Of a stretch of DNA of 64,000 nt, positions 17,251 through 26,079 are shown piece by piece (the stretch's first letter is position 1; each line of letters begins with the position of its first letter). Both the position numbers and the translations under genes were made by a program. The notes beneath the pieces were generated by a model. The model searched no databases, was not told where the DNA came from, and was given only the letters and a program-made list of their open reading frames with translations. The stretch comes from Rossellomorea vietnamensis (GTDB taxonomy: Bacteria > Bacillota > Bacilli > Bacillales > Bacillaceae_B). Location: contig NZ_LIXZ01000014.1 in NCBI RefSeq assembly GCF_001305855.1, positions 1 to 64,000 on the forward strand. The letters are read 5' to 3'.

Positions 17251-17948
17251 GCGTTTTCCTCCCCGTTCATGACATAATACGAATACGTGCTCACATGCTC
17301 CACCCACTTGGGTTCCTTGATTAACCCCTGCTCGTATTCCATCAACTCTTTCATACTGTGCGCCTCCTGATGATGAGAGGTCCTTGGTGTATGAATGACA
17401 TTTGAACGAGTGAAGGCAACAAAATCACCTGATGGTAACCGCAAACCGATTTCCACGCAGTAGCTTCTGTTTTCCTTTAATCCGTTCACAAACCAATCCG
17501 TTTCTGTAAATGGGACATACGAATCCGAATGGTGATGTTGATTATGGCCATTAAACGAAATAGAGGTAATATCATATAATCGAAGAACATACGGCTGGGG
17601 GTCGGAGTTCATCTTAAAATGAGCTTTCACATACCGGATCCATTCCTGGGAAATGTTCCAGTAACAATAGATCCTCGACGAAGTAGAAAACGTAATCGAT
17701 AACTCGGTGGCTCTCGAATTTTTTGATCTGTGCTTAGGCATCTTCCTGCCAAAAGCAGCTCTTCCTACCCGTTTCTTCGGTGTTTCCGGTTTAATCATTT
17801 CAACGTCTGCTGGATGCGGACTTTTTTCCAAAGCTTTCTGGTACTTCACCCATTGATACTGAACCTTGCCCACGGTTGTATTCAGTTCTTTGGCAATCTT
17901 CCTGAATGATACACCTTGTTCCTTTAACTTGATTATTTCTGTGATCAA
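17247..17948 (-). CDS. HTH-DUF4912 protein heading the polysaccharide operon
   Basis: A 233-residue protein. Residues about 1-45 hold a helix-turn-helix-like segment (LKEQGVSFRKIAKELNTTVG) related to Rho-like or resolvase HTHs. A basic linker follows (PKKRVGRAAFGRKMPKHRSK). Residues about 80-200 are a DUF4912 domain (IYCYWNISQEWIRYVKAHF, LRLYDITSISFNGHN). DUF4912 is a beta-rich, possibly carbohydrate-binding module often next to GH57 or GT genes. The start is the TTG at 17948, because AGGAGG lies 7 bases upstream. An ATG in the same frame 6 bases earlier is too close to it. It is first in an operon with overlaps to the glycosyltransferase. It may sense or organise the polysaccharide or regulate the operon. 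Confidence 0.83.
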   Translation of the reverse strand: MITEIIKLKEQGVSFRKIAKELNTTVGKVQYQWVKYQKALEKSPHPADVEMIKPETPKKRVGRAAFGRKMPKHRSKNSRATELSITFSTSSRIYCYWNISQEWIRYVKAHFKMNSDPQPYVLRLYDITSISFNGHNQHHHSDSYVPFTETDWFVNGLKENRSYCVEIGLRLPSGDFVAFTRSNVIHTPRTSHHQEAHSMKELMEYEQGLIKEPKWVEHVSTYSYYVMNGEENA

Positions 17949-17975
17949 AACCATTCCTCCTAAAACGAAGCTTTT

Positions 17976-18004
17976 ATTATATGAATTCAATCTAAATATT
18001 ATGA
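17976..18004 (-). promoter_or_regulatory. Putative sigma-E promoter of the DUF4912 operon
   Basis: On the minus strand TCATAAT (18004-17998), then exactly 14 bases, then CATATAAT (17983-17976). The -10 matches CATACAnT at seven of eight positions and the -35 matches kmATATT at six of seven. The predicted start, near 17969, leaves a leader of about 20 bases before the TTG start. It suggests mother-cell expression during sporulation. Confidence 0.6.
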
Positions 18005-18299
18005 CAATTAATCTTAAATTTATCGTAACACCGTATTGAAAAACCTACAATGAACGCATTTTGTCGTATCTTGTTACACATGATGGCAATAGGATTAAAC
18101 GTGCATTTTTTTTATGATTTAGTATGCTGAAATGATAATAAAGCGATTACATTTCCATAACGACATTTTTCTTTGTTGATCTGGTCACGGCATTCGACAA
18201 AATATTGGTTTATCACACACATTTATCCACGTATCATATAGAGTTGGGACATGATCTGTGCTATAAATAAAGTAGAATAATACATCTTGGGGTGATAAA
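18005..18299. other. AT-rich divergent intergenic region
   Basis: Space between the DUF4912 operon and the 110-residue HTH protein. It presumably holds the latter's promoter. TTGGGA (near 18246) and TATAAA (near 18264) are too close together for a standard sigma-A promoter, so none is called. No small gene is seen. Confidence 0.4.
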
Positions 18300-18632
18300 G
18301 TGACTTACCTATTCATTGGATTAGTAAGCTTCTCTATCCTATTACTTGTCATTTCGTTTTTCCAACGGGATCGGTATCGCGATATAGAAAAAGACATGGA
18401 AGAATTATCGATGAATGTTCTGCAGGAGCATTATAAATTGAAGAAGCGAATAAGCGTTTTGGAAGAAGAGCTCATGTTGGATGGCGATATGACTATTCAC
18501 AAGAGTCCAATTAACGCAATCATTAAGAATCAAGTCCTGTCTCTTTATAAGCAGGGAGTCAATGTAGATCAGATTACAAAGCAATCCACTCTTTCTAAAC
18601 AAGAGGTCCTATCCATCATTAATGAATCCTAA
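18300..18632 (+). CDS. Small membrane-anchored protein with C-terminal HTH-like segment
   Basis: A 110-residue protein with a GTG start and GGGGTGATAAA before it. Residues about 3-22 (YLFIGLVSFSILLLVISFFQ) are a membrane helix, followed by a charged coiled-coil (DIEKDMEELSMNVLQEHYKL). The C-terminus holds a helix-turn-helix-like segment (LYKQGVNVDQITKQSTLSK QEVL). The layout resembles the SwrB/YlxL or DUF6115 type of Bacillus proteins, but I cannot assign it. It diverges from the DUF4912 operon, whose first protein carries a comparable HTH, and is followed by a terminator. Confidence 0.7.
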   Translation: MTYLFIGLVSFSILLLVISFFQRDRYRDIEKDMEELSMNVLQEHYKLKKRISVLEEELMLDGDMTIHKSPINAIIKNQVLSLYKQGVNVDQITKQSTLSKQEVLSIINES

Positions 18633-18663
18633 CATTCATTTTCTTTAAGTGTTTTAACAGGAA

Positions 18664-18697
18664 CGGCTTACGCCATTTGGAGTAAGCCGCTTTTTTA
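18664..18697 (+). terminator. Intrinsic terminator
   Basis: The stem CGGCTTAC (18664-18671) / GTAAGCCG (18682-18689) followed by CTTTTTT ends the plus-strand HTH gene. It also lies just beyond the convergent chemoreceptor's stop. Confidence 0.85.
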
Positions 18698-20467
18698 CAT
18701 TTTAAATGTCTTAACCAGGCCTGAAAGCTGATCCGCTTTTTGCATCAGGTCATCGGATTGAACATATAAAGTTTCAATTAAACCGTTTTGTTCCTGCACA
18801 GAGGAATTAATGGTAATCGTGCCATTGTTGAACTCTTTCCCTACAGATGACACACTTTGAAACGCTACGTGAATATGCCCCTTATACTCTTTCAACAAAT
18901 CAAGACTACTGGAGATTTCAGTAATATTCACAACCATACCTGAAACCTGCTTTTTCATTTCTTTAAAATTATCTCCTGTCGTTTGTATATAATCCTTTCC
19001 GATTCCAAGCTCCTTATAACCGTCTTTTAACGAACTGGATACTTCACCGGATATATGTTGAACGTTTTTGACGCTATGATTTATTTCAACCAGGGAAGTA
19101 TCAACGTCCTGAGCCAGTTTCCGAACCTCGTTGGCTACAACAGAGAACCCCTTCCCCGCTTCCCCGGCCCTTGCAGCCTCTATTGAAGCATTTAACGAAA
19201 GCAAATTGGTCTGATCGGCTATTTTCTTTATACTTTCAGTCAAATTACTGATGTCGGTTGCACTGTTCTCCAATCGATCAAGGAGATCGTAGGTTTTCTT
19301 TATTTTTTCATAGACCATTTCAATCTGATTTGTAGAAGCAATCATCGATTTGTATCCTTTCACTGTGGTCCCTTGCATAGATGATGAGAGTTCCAACAGG
19401 GATTTTCCATTGATTTCTACTTGGGTGACCTGATCATCAAAGGTCTGGTACTGATTATTAAGTTCCCCCGCTGCTGCAACCTGATCTTCAGAGCTACTTG
19501 ATAAACGATACATAGAGTCTGCAACCTGATGACTCGAGGAATTGATTGAATCCGTCAGATGTTTAATATGCTGACTATTGCTCTGGACAGTATATGAACT
19601 GTCTTTAATCGCTACGACCAACTCTCTTAAACGTTCCACCATATGCCTGATGGAGAAGTTTAACTGACCAATTTCATCTTTTCTTCTGGTCGGCGGAACA
19701 GAAAGGGTCAAATCCCCATGTGCTACAGCTTTTGTCACCGTTAGGATTTTACCGATGCTCCTGTTTATCTTGTTTGAAACAAGGTTTACTATCAATCCAC
19801 TTATGAGCAAAGAAAGGATCACAAAACCAATTAACCAAAAAAAGAGTGTGTTCATATTTTTTTCTGTTGTTTTCAAGACAGAATCTTGTTGTTGGAGGGT
19901 TCGCTCTCTTATTTCTAATAATAGTCGGTTATTTTCGTCTCTCAGAACACTTATTTGTCTTCTGGCATCCGTATAGAGATCTTCATCTAAGCGAACAACG
20001 GCGGGGGCAATTTCTTTAATGAAAAGCTCATCGATTTTCTTGTTATTTCGAGAAAAAGTCTCTATCATCCCTTGATCCTTTTCGTCGAGGCCTTTTAGTA
20101 TTTCATCAGTGTTACTGTTCAGCTCACCTCTTAATTTTCGATATTCTTTCACATCCTCATCATTTAAAAATGTTATGTAATCTGCAATCCGTATGTCTTT
20201 CGCATTAATTAGTCTGCTTAGTTCGGTGATTTCTACGGAATGCTCACCTGTATCTTTCATAAATCGCATATCCTGCATCAAATGATTCAAACTGAATAAT
20301 GCCAATCCGACACATGAAATAAATAAAACTGCATTCAAAAGGAACGTATAGGCCAGTTTATTTTTAATAGAATGCTTAAAAGACATCTTCGAAAAAATTT
20401 TATTGCTGTTAAAGCAGTTTATAAAAGACCATATATTTTTTCTCATGGAAAAGGGTTTGGTTTTCAT
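18695..20467 (-). CDS. Methyl-accepting chemotaxis protein
   Basis: A 590-residue chemoreceptor. A membrane helix at about 38-60 ([20 protein letters not shown]) leads into a four-helix-bundle extracellular sensor (about 62-200). A second helix follows at about 207-230, then a HAMP domain (about 230-285) and a signalling domain to the end. The conserved hairpin tip is [20 protein letters not shown] then [20 protein letters not shown], which contacts CheA/CheW. The ligand cannot be predicted from sequence. There is a long 35-residue cytosolic N-terminal extension rich in Lys, Phe and Asn, which is unusual. AGGAGG is 6 bases from the ATG. It is a single-gene unit. Confidence 0.95.
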   Translation of the reverse strand: MKTKPFSMRKNIWSFINCFNSNKIFSKMSFKHSIKNKLAYTFLLNAVLFISCVGLALFSLNHLMQDMRFMKDTGEHSVEITELSRLINAKDIRIADYITFLNDEDVKEYRKLRGELNSNTDEILKGLDEKDQGMIETFSRNNKKIDELFIKEIAPAVVRLDEDLYTDARRQISVLRDENNRLLLEIRERTLQQQDSVLKTTEKNMNTLFFWLIGFVILSLLISGLIVNLVSNKINRSIGKILTVTKAVAHGDLTLSVPPTRRKDEIGQLNFSIRHMVERLRELVVAIKDSSYTVQSNSQHIKHLTDSINSSSHQVADSMYRLSSSSEDQVAAAGELNNQYQTFDDQVTQVEINGKSLLELSSSMQGTTVKGYKSMIASTNQIEMVYEKIKKTYDLLDRLENSATDISNLTESIKKIADQTNLLSLNASIEAARAGEAGKGFSVVANEVRKLAQDVDTSLVEINHSVKNVQHISGEVSSSLKDGYKELGIGKDYIQTTGDNFKEMKKQVSGMVVNITEISSSLDLLKEYKGHIHVAFQSVSSVGKEFNNGTITINSSVQEQNGLIETLYVQSDDLMQKADQLSGLVKTFKM

Positions 20468-20589
20468 TATATCCTCCTGTATGTAAAACTTTGTGCCTAT
20501 TAAGAATATGTACCAAAATACCCATTTTTTCTATACTTTCACTGTTATCTTAATATAATCTTTACAAAACACATCCGAAATCCCAGGAT

Positions 20590-20626
20590 AAAAAAAAAGC
20601 GCCCCTTCGTCAGAAGGAACGCTTTT
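20590..20626 (-). terminator. Intrinsic terminator of the pst-phoU operon
   Basis: AAAAGCG-cc-CCTTC / GAAGG-aa-CGCTTTT with a 4-base loop and an eight-U run on the minus strand, directly after phoU. Confidence 0.92.
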
Positions 20627-20629
20627 CAC

Positions 20630-21289
20630 TTAGTTATTCAAATCAAACCGCTCACCGGTCACTAAGAAGATGACATTTTCACAAATATTCGTCACATGAT
20701 CCGCTACGCGTTCAATGTATCTGCACGTAAACGCCAGCTGGGTGATCTGACTGATTTCATCTGGATAGTTCGGGATATACGTCATCAGTTCTTTTACAAG
20801 TTGACCGTATAGTTCATCTACTTCATCATCACGATCAGCCACTTTTTTCGCCAAGGAAGCATCCTCTGTATAGAAAGCCGTCAGCGCTTCTTCGAGCATT
20901 TCTTCAGCAATCGAGAGCATTCTCGGAATTTCTTCAATCGGCTTGATCAATTTCTGGTTCCCGATATGCAGGGTAGACTTCGCGATATTCGTCGCCATAT
21001 CCCCGATCCGTTCAATTTCAGAACAGATCCTTAATGCAGAAATGATTTTCCGCAAGTCCGTAGCGACGGGAGATTCTTTCGCAATGAGAATGATGGCCAG
21101 ATTATTGATTTCATTATCATATTGATTGATGATATGATCTTTTTTGATGATTTCCTCTGCTTTTTTAATGTCTTGTGTCTTCAAGGCTACGACGGACTCT
21201 TTTAAAGATGCTTTAGCAAGATCCGCCATATCGAAAAGTTTGTCTTTTAACTCTTTTAAATTATTATCGAAATTTCTTCTTATCGCCAT
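20630..21289 (-). CDS. phoU: Phosphate signalling protein PhoU
   Basis: A 219-residue all-helical protein made of two PhoU repeats (about 1-105 and 115-215). Each holds the metal-binding E/D-x-x-x-D pattern: KISALRICSEIERIGDMATN and LAFTCRYIERVADHVTN. PhoU links the Pst transporter to the PhoR/PhoP system and prevents excess phosphate uptake. It is the last gene of pstSCABB-phoU, 54 bases after the final pstB, with a strong terminator. B. subtilis 168 lacks phoU in its pst operon as I recall, so its presence separates this genome from that model. Confidence 0.95.
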   Translation of the reverse strand: MAIRRNFDNNLKELKDKLFDMADLAKASLKESVVALKTQDIKKAEEIIKKDHIINQYDNEINNLAIILIAKESPVATDLRKIISALRICSEIERIGDMATNIAKSTLHIGNQKLIKPIEEIPRMLSIAEEMLEEALTAFYTEDASLAKKVADRDDEVDELYGQLVKELMTYIPNYPDEISQITQLAFTCRYIERVADHVTNICENVIFLVTGERFDLNN

Positions 21290-21343
21290 ACTTATTCCCC
21301 TTTGCTAAGTAATGATGAAGAACCTTTTTTCTCAAAGTGCACT

Positions 21344-22117
21344 TTATCCAAATCGTCCCGACACATAGTCTTCCGTTCTTTTGTCACTAGGATTAGAAAA
21401 TATTTTATCCGTTTCGTCCAGTTCAATCAAGTCCCCTAATAGGAAAAAGGCTGTTTTATCAGAAACCCTTGCTGCCTGCTGCATATTATGAGTGACAATG
21501 ACAATCGTATATTCTTTCTTGAGCTCACTGATCAGCTCTTCGATTTTGACAGTGGAAATGGGATCGAGAGCTGACGTCGGTTCGTCCATCAGAAGGATTT
21601 CAGGTTTTGTCGCAAGTGCCCTGGCAATGCACAAACGCTGTTGCTGACCACCCGAAAGTCCCATTGCGGGAGCATCCAATCGATCCTTTACTTCGTCCCA
21701 TAACGCAACACTCTTTAACGTGGATTCGACAATCTCATCAAGCTCTTTCTTCTTTTTGACACCATGCACTTTCGGTCCGAACGTAATGTTGTTATAAATG
21801 CTTTGAGGAAATGGATTTCCTTTTTGGAACACCATCCCCACTTTTCTTCTCAATTCAACTAAATCGATCTTGTCTGAAAGAATATTCGTTCCGTCATAAT
21901 TGATTTCTCCGGACATTTTAATCCCTGGAACCGAACGGTTCATCAGGTTCAATGTTTTTACGAATGTGGATTTTCCGCATCCTGATGGTCCAATGATCGC
22001 TGTAACCTCTTTATCATAAATGGGAAATGTAATGTTTTTTAACGCATAGTTATTTCCATACCATAAATTTAAGTCGTTTACGTTAAATGCCGTTTTTTTC
22101 GTTGTAGCTACTGACAC
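21344..22117 (-). CDS. pstB: Phosphate ABC transporter ATP-binding protein PstB (second copy)
   Basis: A 257-residue ABC ATPase: Walker [15 protein letters not shown], signature [16 protein letters not shown], Walker [14 protein letters not shown], switch His in [15 protein letters not shown]. It energises phosphate import through PstC-PstA. The GTG at 22117 is chosen because GGAGGGG lies 6 bases upstream. A TTG further upstream has no ribosome site. It lies 23 bases after the paralogous pstB. Two consecutive ATPase genes match the pstBA/pstBB duplication of B. subtilis. Confidence 0.95.
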   Translation of the reverse strand: MSVATTKKTAFNVNDLNLWYGNNYALKNITFPIYDKEVTAIIGPSGCGKSTFVKTLNLMNRSVPGIKMSGEINYDGTNILSDKIDLVELRRKVGMVFQKGNPFPQSIYNNITFGPKVHGVKKKKELDEIVESTLKSVALWDEVKDRLDAPAMGLSGGQQQRLCIARALATKPEILLMDEPTSALDPISTVKIEELISELKKEYTIVIVTHNMQQAARVSDKTAFFLLGDLIELDETDKIFSNPSDKRTEDYVSGRFG

Positions 22118-22140
22118 GTGAAACCCCTCCAACTAATTGA

Positions 22141-22956
22141 TCAACTGAAACGCCCTGAAATATAGTCTTCCGTTCTCTTTTCCGATGGATTTGTGAAGAT
22201 TTTCTCTGTCTGGTCAAACTCCACTAAATCTCCATTATAAAAGAATGCCGTCTTGTCAGAAACACGGGAAGCCTGCCCCATGTTATGAGTCACAACCACA
22301 ATCGTGTACTCTTTCTTTAAATCGGTGATCAATTCTTCAATCTTTGCGTTTGAAATCGGGTCCAGTGCTGAGGACGGTTCATCCAATAGCATGACAGTCG
22401 GTTTCATGGCAATGGTCCGTGCAATACATAAACGCTGCTGCTGCCCGCCGGATAGTGACAATGCTGAAGTATGAAGACGGTCTTTCACTTCATCCCAAAG
22501 TGCCGCTTTCGTTAAGCTTTCTTCTACAAGTTCATTCAGCACGCTTTTCTTTTTGATTCCGGTAAATTTCAGTGCATGTACAATATTTTCATAAATGGAC
22601 TTACTGAATGGATTCGGTTTTTGGAAAACCATCCCGATTTCTTTTCGAAGGGCCACGACATCAATGTTCTTACCGAGAAGATTCACATCTTCATACATGA
22701 TTTTCCCTTCTGCACGGGCGATTGGTACTAAATCATTCATCCGATTAATCGTTCGTAAAAAGGTTGATTTTCCACAACCTGAAGGACCAATTAAAGCTGT
22801 TACTGCATTTTTTTCGATTTCCATATTTATATTCTTAACTGCATGATTATCACCGTAATAGAAGTCCAAATTCTGAACATCAATGATGGTCTCTCTTTTG
22901 ATTTGTTCAGCCACTCCTGAAGAGCGCTCCTGTCTATTTTCTAATTGAACCGACAT
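22141..22956 (-). CDS. pstB: Phosphate ABC transporter ATP-binding protein PstB (first copy)
   Basis: A 271-residue ABC ATPase with Walker [15 protein letters not shown], signature [20 protein letters not shown] and Walker [13 protein letters not shown]. It has about 15 more N-terminal residues than its neighbour ([18 protein letters not shown]). The two copies have the same domain order and nearly identical motifs but differ along their length, consistent with an old tandem duplication. They may form a heterodimeric ATPase. It follows pstA by 18 bases. Confidence 0.95.
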   Translation of the reverse strand: MSVQLENRQERSSGVAEQIKRETIIDVQNLDFYYGDNHAVKNINMEIEKNAVTALIGPSGCGKSTFLRTINRMNDLVPIARAEGKIMYEDVNLLGKNIDVVALRKEIGMVFQKPNPFSKSIYENIVHALKFTGIKKKSVLNELVEESLTKAALWDEVKDRLHTSALSLSGGQQQRLCIARTIAMKPTVMLLDEPSSALDPISNAKIEELITDLKKEYTIVVVTHNMGQASRVSDKTAFFYNGDLVEFDQTEKIFTNPSEKRTEDYISGRFS

Positions 22957-22974
22957 GTACTATCACACCTTCTA

Positions 22975-23862
22975 TTATTTTGTCGCTGTCATTTTATTAT
23001 GAATGTAGCTTCCGATGAATCGTGCACCCAGATTGAAAATCAAGACACATAGGATCAGAACTGCTGATGCACCGGCTGCTTTTTCGTCTACATCGGGAAT
23101 CAACCCTTGGGTATTGACTGACCAGATGTGAACGGCAAGGGTTTCAGCCGGTCTGAAAAGATTCAAAGGTGATGTAGGCGAAACTGGATTCCAATCCATA
23201 TAGTTCAATCTCGGAGTCGATAGGCCGGCTGTGAACAATAAGGCAGCAGCCTCACCGAATACACGGCCCGATGCCAGGATGGCCCCTGTCAAAATGGATG
23301 GGAATGCACCAGGGATGAGCACGGTTTTAACTGTATGCCAATTGGTGATCCCAAGCGCAAGGCTCGCTTCTTTCAACTCACGTGGGACGCCTCTGATGGC
23401 ATCTTCACTAACACGAACCAATACAGGAAGATTAAATACTGTAAGTGCCAGGGCTCCACCTATGATGGTATATCCCCAACCCGTTGTATTTACGAACACC
23501 AATAGTCCAAACATTCCGATGACGATAGATGGTAATGAGGCCAATACTTCAATACAAGAACGGATGGTATTCGTAATCTTACCTGGCTTTGCGTATTCAG
23601 CCATGTAGATGCCTCCGCCGACACCTAGAGGAACCGTTATGATCATTGTGATGATCAGGATATAGAAGGAATTGAATAATTGATCACGAATTCCTCCTCC
23701 GGCACGGACTGCACTGGATGGAGTGGTCAGAAAATCCCACGTTACATACGGGAGACCCTTCACTAAAATATATGAAAATAGAGCCACTAAAAGTGCGATA
23801 ATGACTGTTGCGATTCCAATGAACACGCCAGTGGCGATCTTGTCTGCTCTCTTACTATTCAT
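22975..23862 (-). CDS. pstA: Phosphate ABC transporter permease PstA
   Basis: A 295-residue membrane protein with six helices and the binding-protein-dependent transport inner-membrane loop EASLALGITNWHTVKTVLIP, which docks PstB. The strand GGGIYMAEYAKPGK and the RLNYMDWNPVSPTSPLN segment are typical of PstA. It starts at ATG 23862 overlapping the pstC stop (TAATG), so the two permease subunits are made in equal amounts. Confidence 0.95.
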   Translation of the reverse strand: MNSKRADKIATGVFIGIATVIIALLVALFSYILVKGLPYVTWDFLTTPSSAVRAGGGIRDQLFNSFYILIITMIITVPLGVGGGIYMAEYAKPGKITNTIRSCIEVLASLPSIVIGMFGLLVFVNTTGWGYTIIGGALALTVFNLPVLVRVSEDAIRGVPRELKEASLALGITNWHTVKTVLIPGAFPSILTGAILASGRVFGEAAALLFTAGLSTPRLNYMDWNPVSPTSPLNLFRPAETLAVHIWSVNTQGLIPDVDEKAAGASAVLILCVLIFNLGARFIGSYIHNKMTATK

Positions 23863-24785
23863 TAGACTTTCCTCCTCGATGATAAGTAGCGGATTAATAA
23901 GATAAATATGAATGACATGATTAATAGAATGAGGCCCATCGACCAGAGCGTATTGTTCTCTACGCTTCCATAAGTGGTATGTCCCATATTTAACGTTATG
24001 ATCGTTGTCAATGTTGCCGACGCATCTACTATACTTTGAGGAAGATCTCTTGTATTCCCTATGACCATCTGAACAGCCAATGCTTCACCAAATGCTCTCG
24101 CCATACCGAGTACGACTGCTGTCAATAATGTTGGCAATGCGGCAGGGATTAATACTTTTCTAATCGTTTGCCATCTTGTTGCCCCTAAAGCATATGATCC
24201 ATCGCGAAGGCTTTTTGGCAATGAACTCATGGCGTCTGTGGCAATGGTTGTGATAGTAGGCAGGATCATCACGGATAAAACGATCATTCCCGCCAATAAT
24301 GAAAATCCGATTCCGGATGTATGGTTACGTATGAATGGAACCAATACTGTAAGCCCTATAAATCCATAAACAACGGAAGGAATCCCTACAAGGAGTTCTA
24401 CAATAGGCTGCATGATTTTCCTTCCCCATGACGGAGCAATGTCCGTCATAAAGATAGCCGCTCCGATACCAAGCGGTGCTGCAATTAAAGCAGAAAGAAT
24501 CGTAACCGCAAAGGACCCGAAAATGAACGGAAGAGCACCATACAACGGGTTCTCCCCTGTAGGACTCCAATCTGGACTGGTTAAGAACTCAATTGGACTT
24601 ACACCATTTTTAATAAATGACTGCAACCCCTTCGATGTTAAGAAAATGGTGATTGATAGTGTTGCCACAATCATGATGACTGCACTTAGCGTCACTAAAA
24701 ATCTTCCCTTAAATTCACCGTTCATCCAAGATCTATTACTTTTGATCAGCCTCTTTGAGGCAGGTAGCTTGTTTTCCATATCCAT
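23862..24785 (-). CDS. pstC: Phosphate ABC transporter permease PstC
   Basis: A 307-residue permease with six helices and the EAA loop SYALGATRWQTIRKVLIPAA. It has the PstC-specific periplasmic stretch FLTSPDWSPTGENPLYGALP. The ATG at 24785 is chosen because AGGGGTG sits 3-4 bases before it. An upstream ATG would add 15 residues without a ribosome site. It is coupled to pstA by a one-base overlap and lies 77 bases after pstS. Confidence 0.95.
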   Translation of the reverse strand: MDMENKLPASKRLIKSNRSWMNGEFKGRFLVTLSAVIMIVATLSITIFLTSKGLQSFIKNGVSPIEFLTSPDWSPTGENPLYGALPFIFGSFAVTILSALIAAPLGIGAAIFMTDIAPSWGRKIMQPIVELLVGIPSVVYGFIGLTVLVPFIRNHTSGIGFSLLAGMIVLSVMILPTITTIATDAMSSLPKSLRDGSYALGATRWQTIRKVLIPAALPTLLTAVVLGMARAFGEALAVQMVIGNTRDLPQSIVDASATLTTIITLNMGHTTYGSVENNTLWSMGLILLIMSFIFILLIRYLSSRRKV

Positions 24786-24862
24786 AAACACCCCTAAATA
24801 CGAGATAATAGGGTAAATGCCCTTACGCATCTACCCTATCAATTTATTTAATTGCCTCATCT

Positions 24863-25771
24863 TTACTTCTTCGTTTGTTTCCCTTCTGCGTCACGTTCTA
24901 CTTCCATTTTTGTAGCAGCGATGTAACCTTGATCCTTGAGTAAACCATTTTGAACATCTTCACTCATCATGTAATCAAGGAATGTTTTAGCCAAACCATC
25001 CGGTTCACCTTTTGTATAAGAATGTTCATAAGCCCAAATTGGGAAGTCACCTTTTTGTACATTTTCATCTGTTGCTTTTACACCATCAACTGCAAGTGGA
25101 GTCACGCTGTCATCTGTGAAGTAAGAGAAAGCAAGGTAGCCGATTGCTCCGTCTGTTTCACTGATGATTTTTTTAACTGTATTTGAAGAATCTTCTGTAA
25201 TTCCTTCTGCAGGTGTTTCTCCATCAAGTCCATATTTAACGAATGTTGCACGAGTACCAGAAGAGTCAGGACGGTTTACAAGAGTGATCTTTTGATCTTT
25301 ACCACCAAGCTCTTTCCAATTCTTGATTTCACCAGTGAATACTTTTTTAAGATCTTCTTTAGAAATGTCTTCGATACCAACATCAGGATTAACTGCAGCG
25401 GTCATACCTACAACCGCTACTTTATGGTCAACTAACTCGTCCGCCGGAATTCCTTCTTTTTCTTCAGCGAAAACGTCCGAGTTACCGATTTGAACTGATC
25501 CTTCAGAAACTTGGGATAATCCTGTACCAGATCCTCCAGCATTCACTTGAATGTCTGCATCCGGATTTTCTGCCATGAATTCTTCAGCTGCTGCTGCAAC
25601 AAGTGGTTGCATTGCAGAAGAACCTGAAACTACGATTGAACCTGAAGCTGTTTCTGAACCTTCTTTATCATCTCCAGCATTTTCATCTGCGCTTCCGTTT
25701 CCACAAGCAGCTGCAAATGCAACCAGCATTGCGATGATTAAAAGCAAACCGTATTTCTTGAAGTTCTTCAT
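24863..25771 (-). CDS. pstS: Phosphate-binding lipoprotein PstS
   Basis: A 302-residue phosphate-binding protein. The signal peptide ends in a lipobox A-A-A-C (Cys about residue 23), followed by an acidic Asp/Glu/Ser linker, so it is tethered outside the membrane. Phosphate contacts are recognisable in VVSGSSAMQPLVAAAAEEF, NAGGSGTGLSQVSEG and NRPDSSGTRATFVKYG. First gene of the pst operon. GGGGG lies 9 bases from the ATG. A four-repeat Pho box lies about 62-100 bases upstream, so it should be strongly induced by PhoP~P when phosphate is scarce. Confidence 0.97.
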   Translation of the reverse strand: MKNFKKYGLLLIIAMLVAFAAACGNGSADENAGDDKEGSETASGSIVVSGSSAMQPLVAAAAEEFMAENPDADIQVNAGGSGTGLSQVSEGSVQIGNSDVFAEEKEGIPADELVDHKVAVVGMTAAVNPDVGIEDISKEDLKKVFTGEIKNWKELGGKDQKITLVNRPDSSGTRATFVKYGLDGETPAEGITEDSSNTVKKIISETDGAIGYLAFSYFTDDSVTPLAVDGVKATDENVQKGDFPIWAYEHSYTKGEPDGLAKTFLDYMMSEDVQNGLLKDQGYIAATKMEVERDAEGKQTKK

Positions 25772-25832
25772 TCTTTTATTCCCCCTAAGATATTGGTTGT
25801 TTTGTCCTACGAGTACTAGATTAATAGATGAG

Positions 25833-25871
25833 TGTTAATGGTGTTTTAATCGTTTGTAAAGGTTTTGTAAA
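25833..25871 (-). promoter_or_regulatory. Pho box: four direct repeats upstream of pstS
   Basis: Read on the minus strand: TTTACA, TTTACA, TTAAAA, TTAACA, starting exactly 11 bases apart (plus-strand hexamers 25866-25871, 25855-25860, 25844-25849, 25833-25838). This matches the B. subtilis PhoP box (TT(A/T)ACA repeats with 5-base gaps), on one face of the helix. Confidence 0.92.
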
Positions 25872-26032
25872 TTCGACATTTCCCTTCATGATTCCGCGGT
25901 TCATAAAAGCCTAAAACCCTTATTAACACTAGTATTGTGTAATGATCCGTGAATTATGTAAGATCATCAAAAAATATCTTTTTTTGATGAATTTAGTATG
26001 CCGATTTATGGACCGACGTTATTATTACCAAT

Positions 26033-26073
26033 AAAAAAGCTGATTCAAGGAACAAATTTCCCATGAATCAGCT
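26033..26073 (-). terminator. Intrinsic terminator of the PBP gene
   Basis: AGCTGATTCA (26038-26047) / TGAATCAGCT (26064-26073) with an inner GGAA/TTCC and a U-run on the minus strand, immediately after the stop. The rest of 25772-26079 holds only the pstS promoter and Pho box. Confidence 0.9.
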
Positions 26074-26079
26074 AATACA

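Noticed and set aside
20468-20590. Sigma-D promoter for the chemoreceptor
   Set aside because: No TAAA-15-GCCGATAT-like pair could be found.
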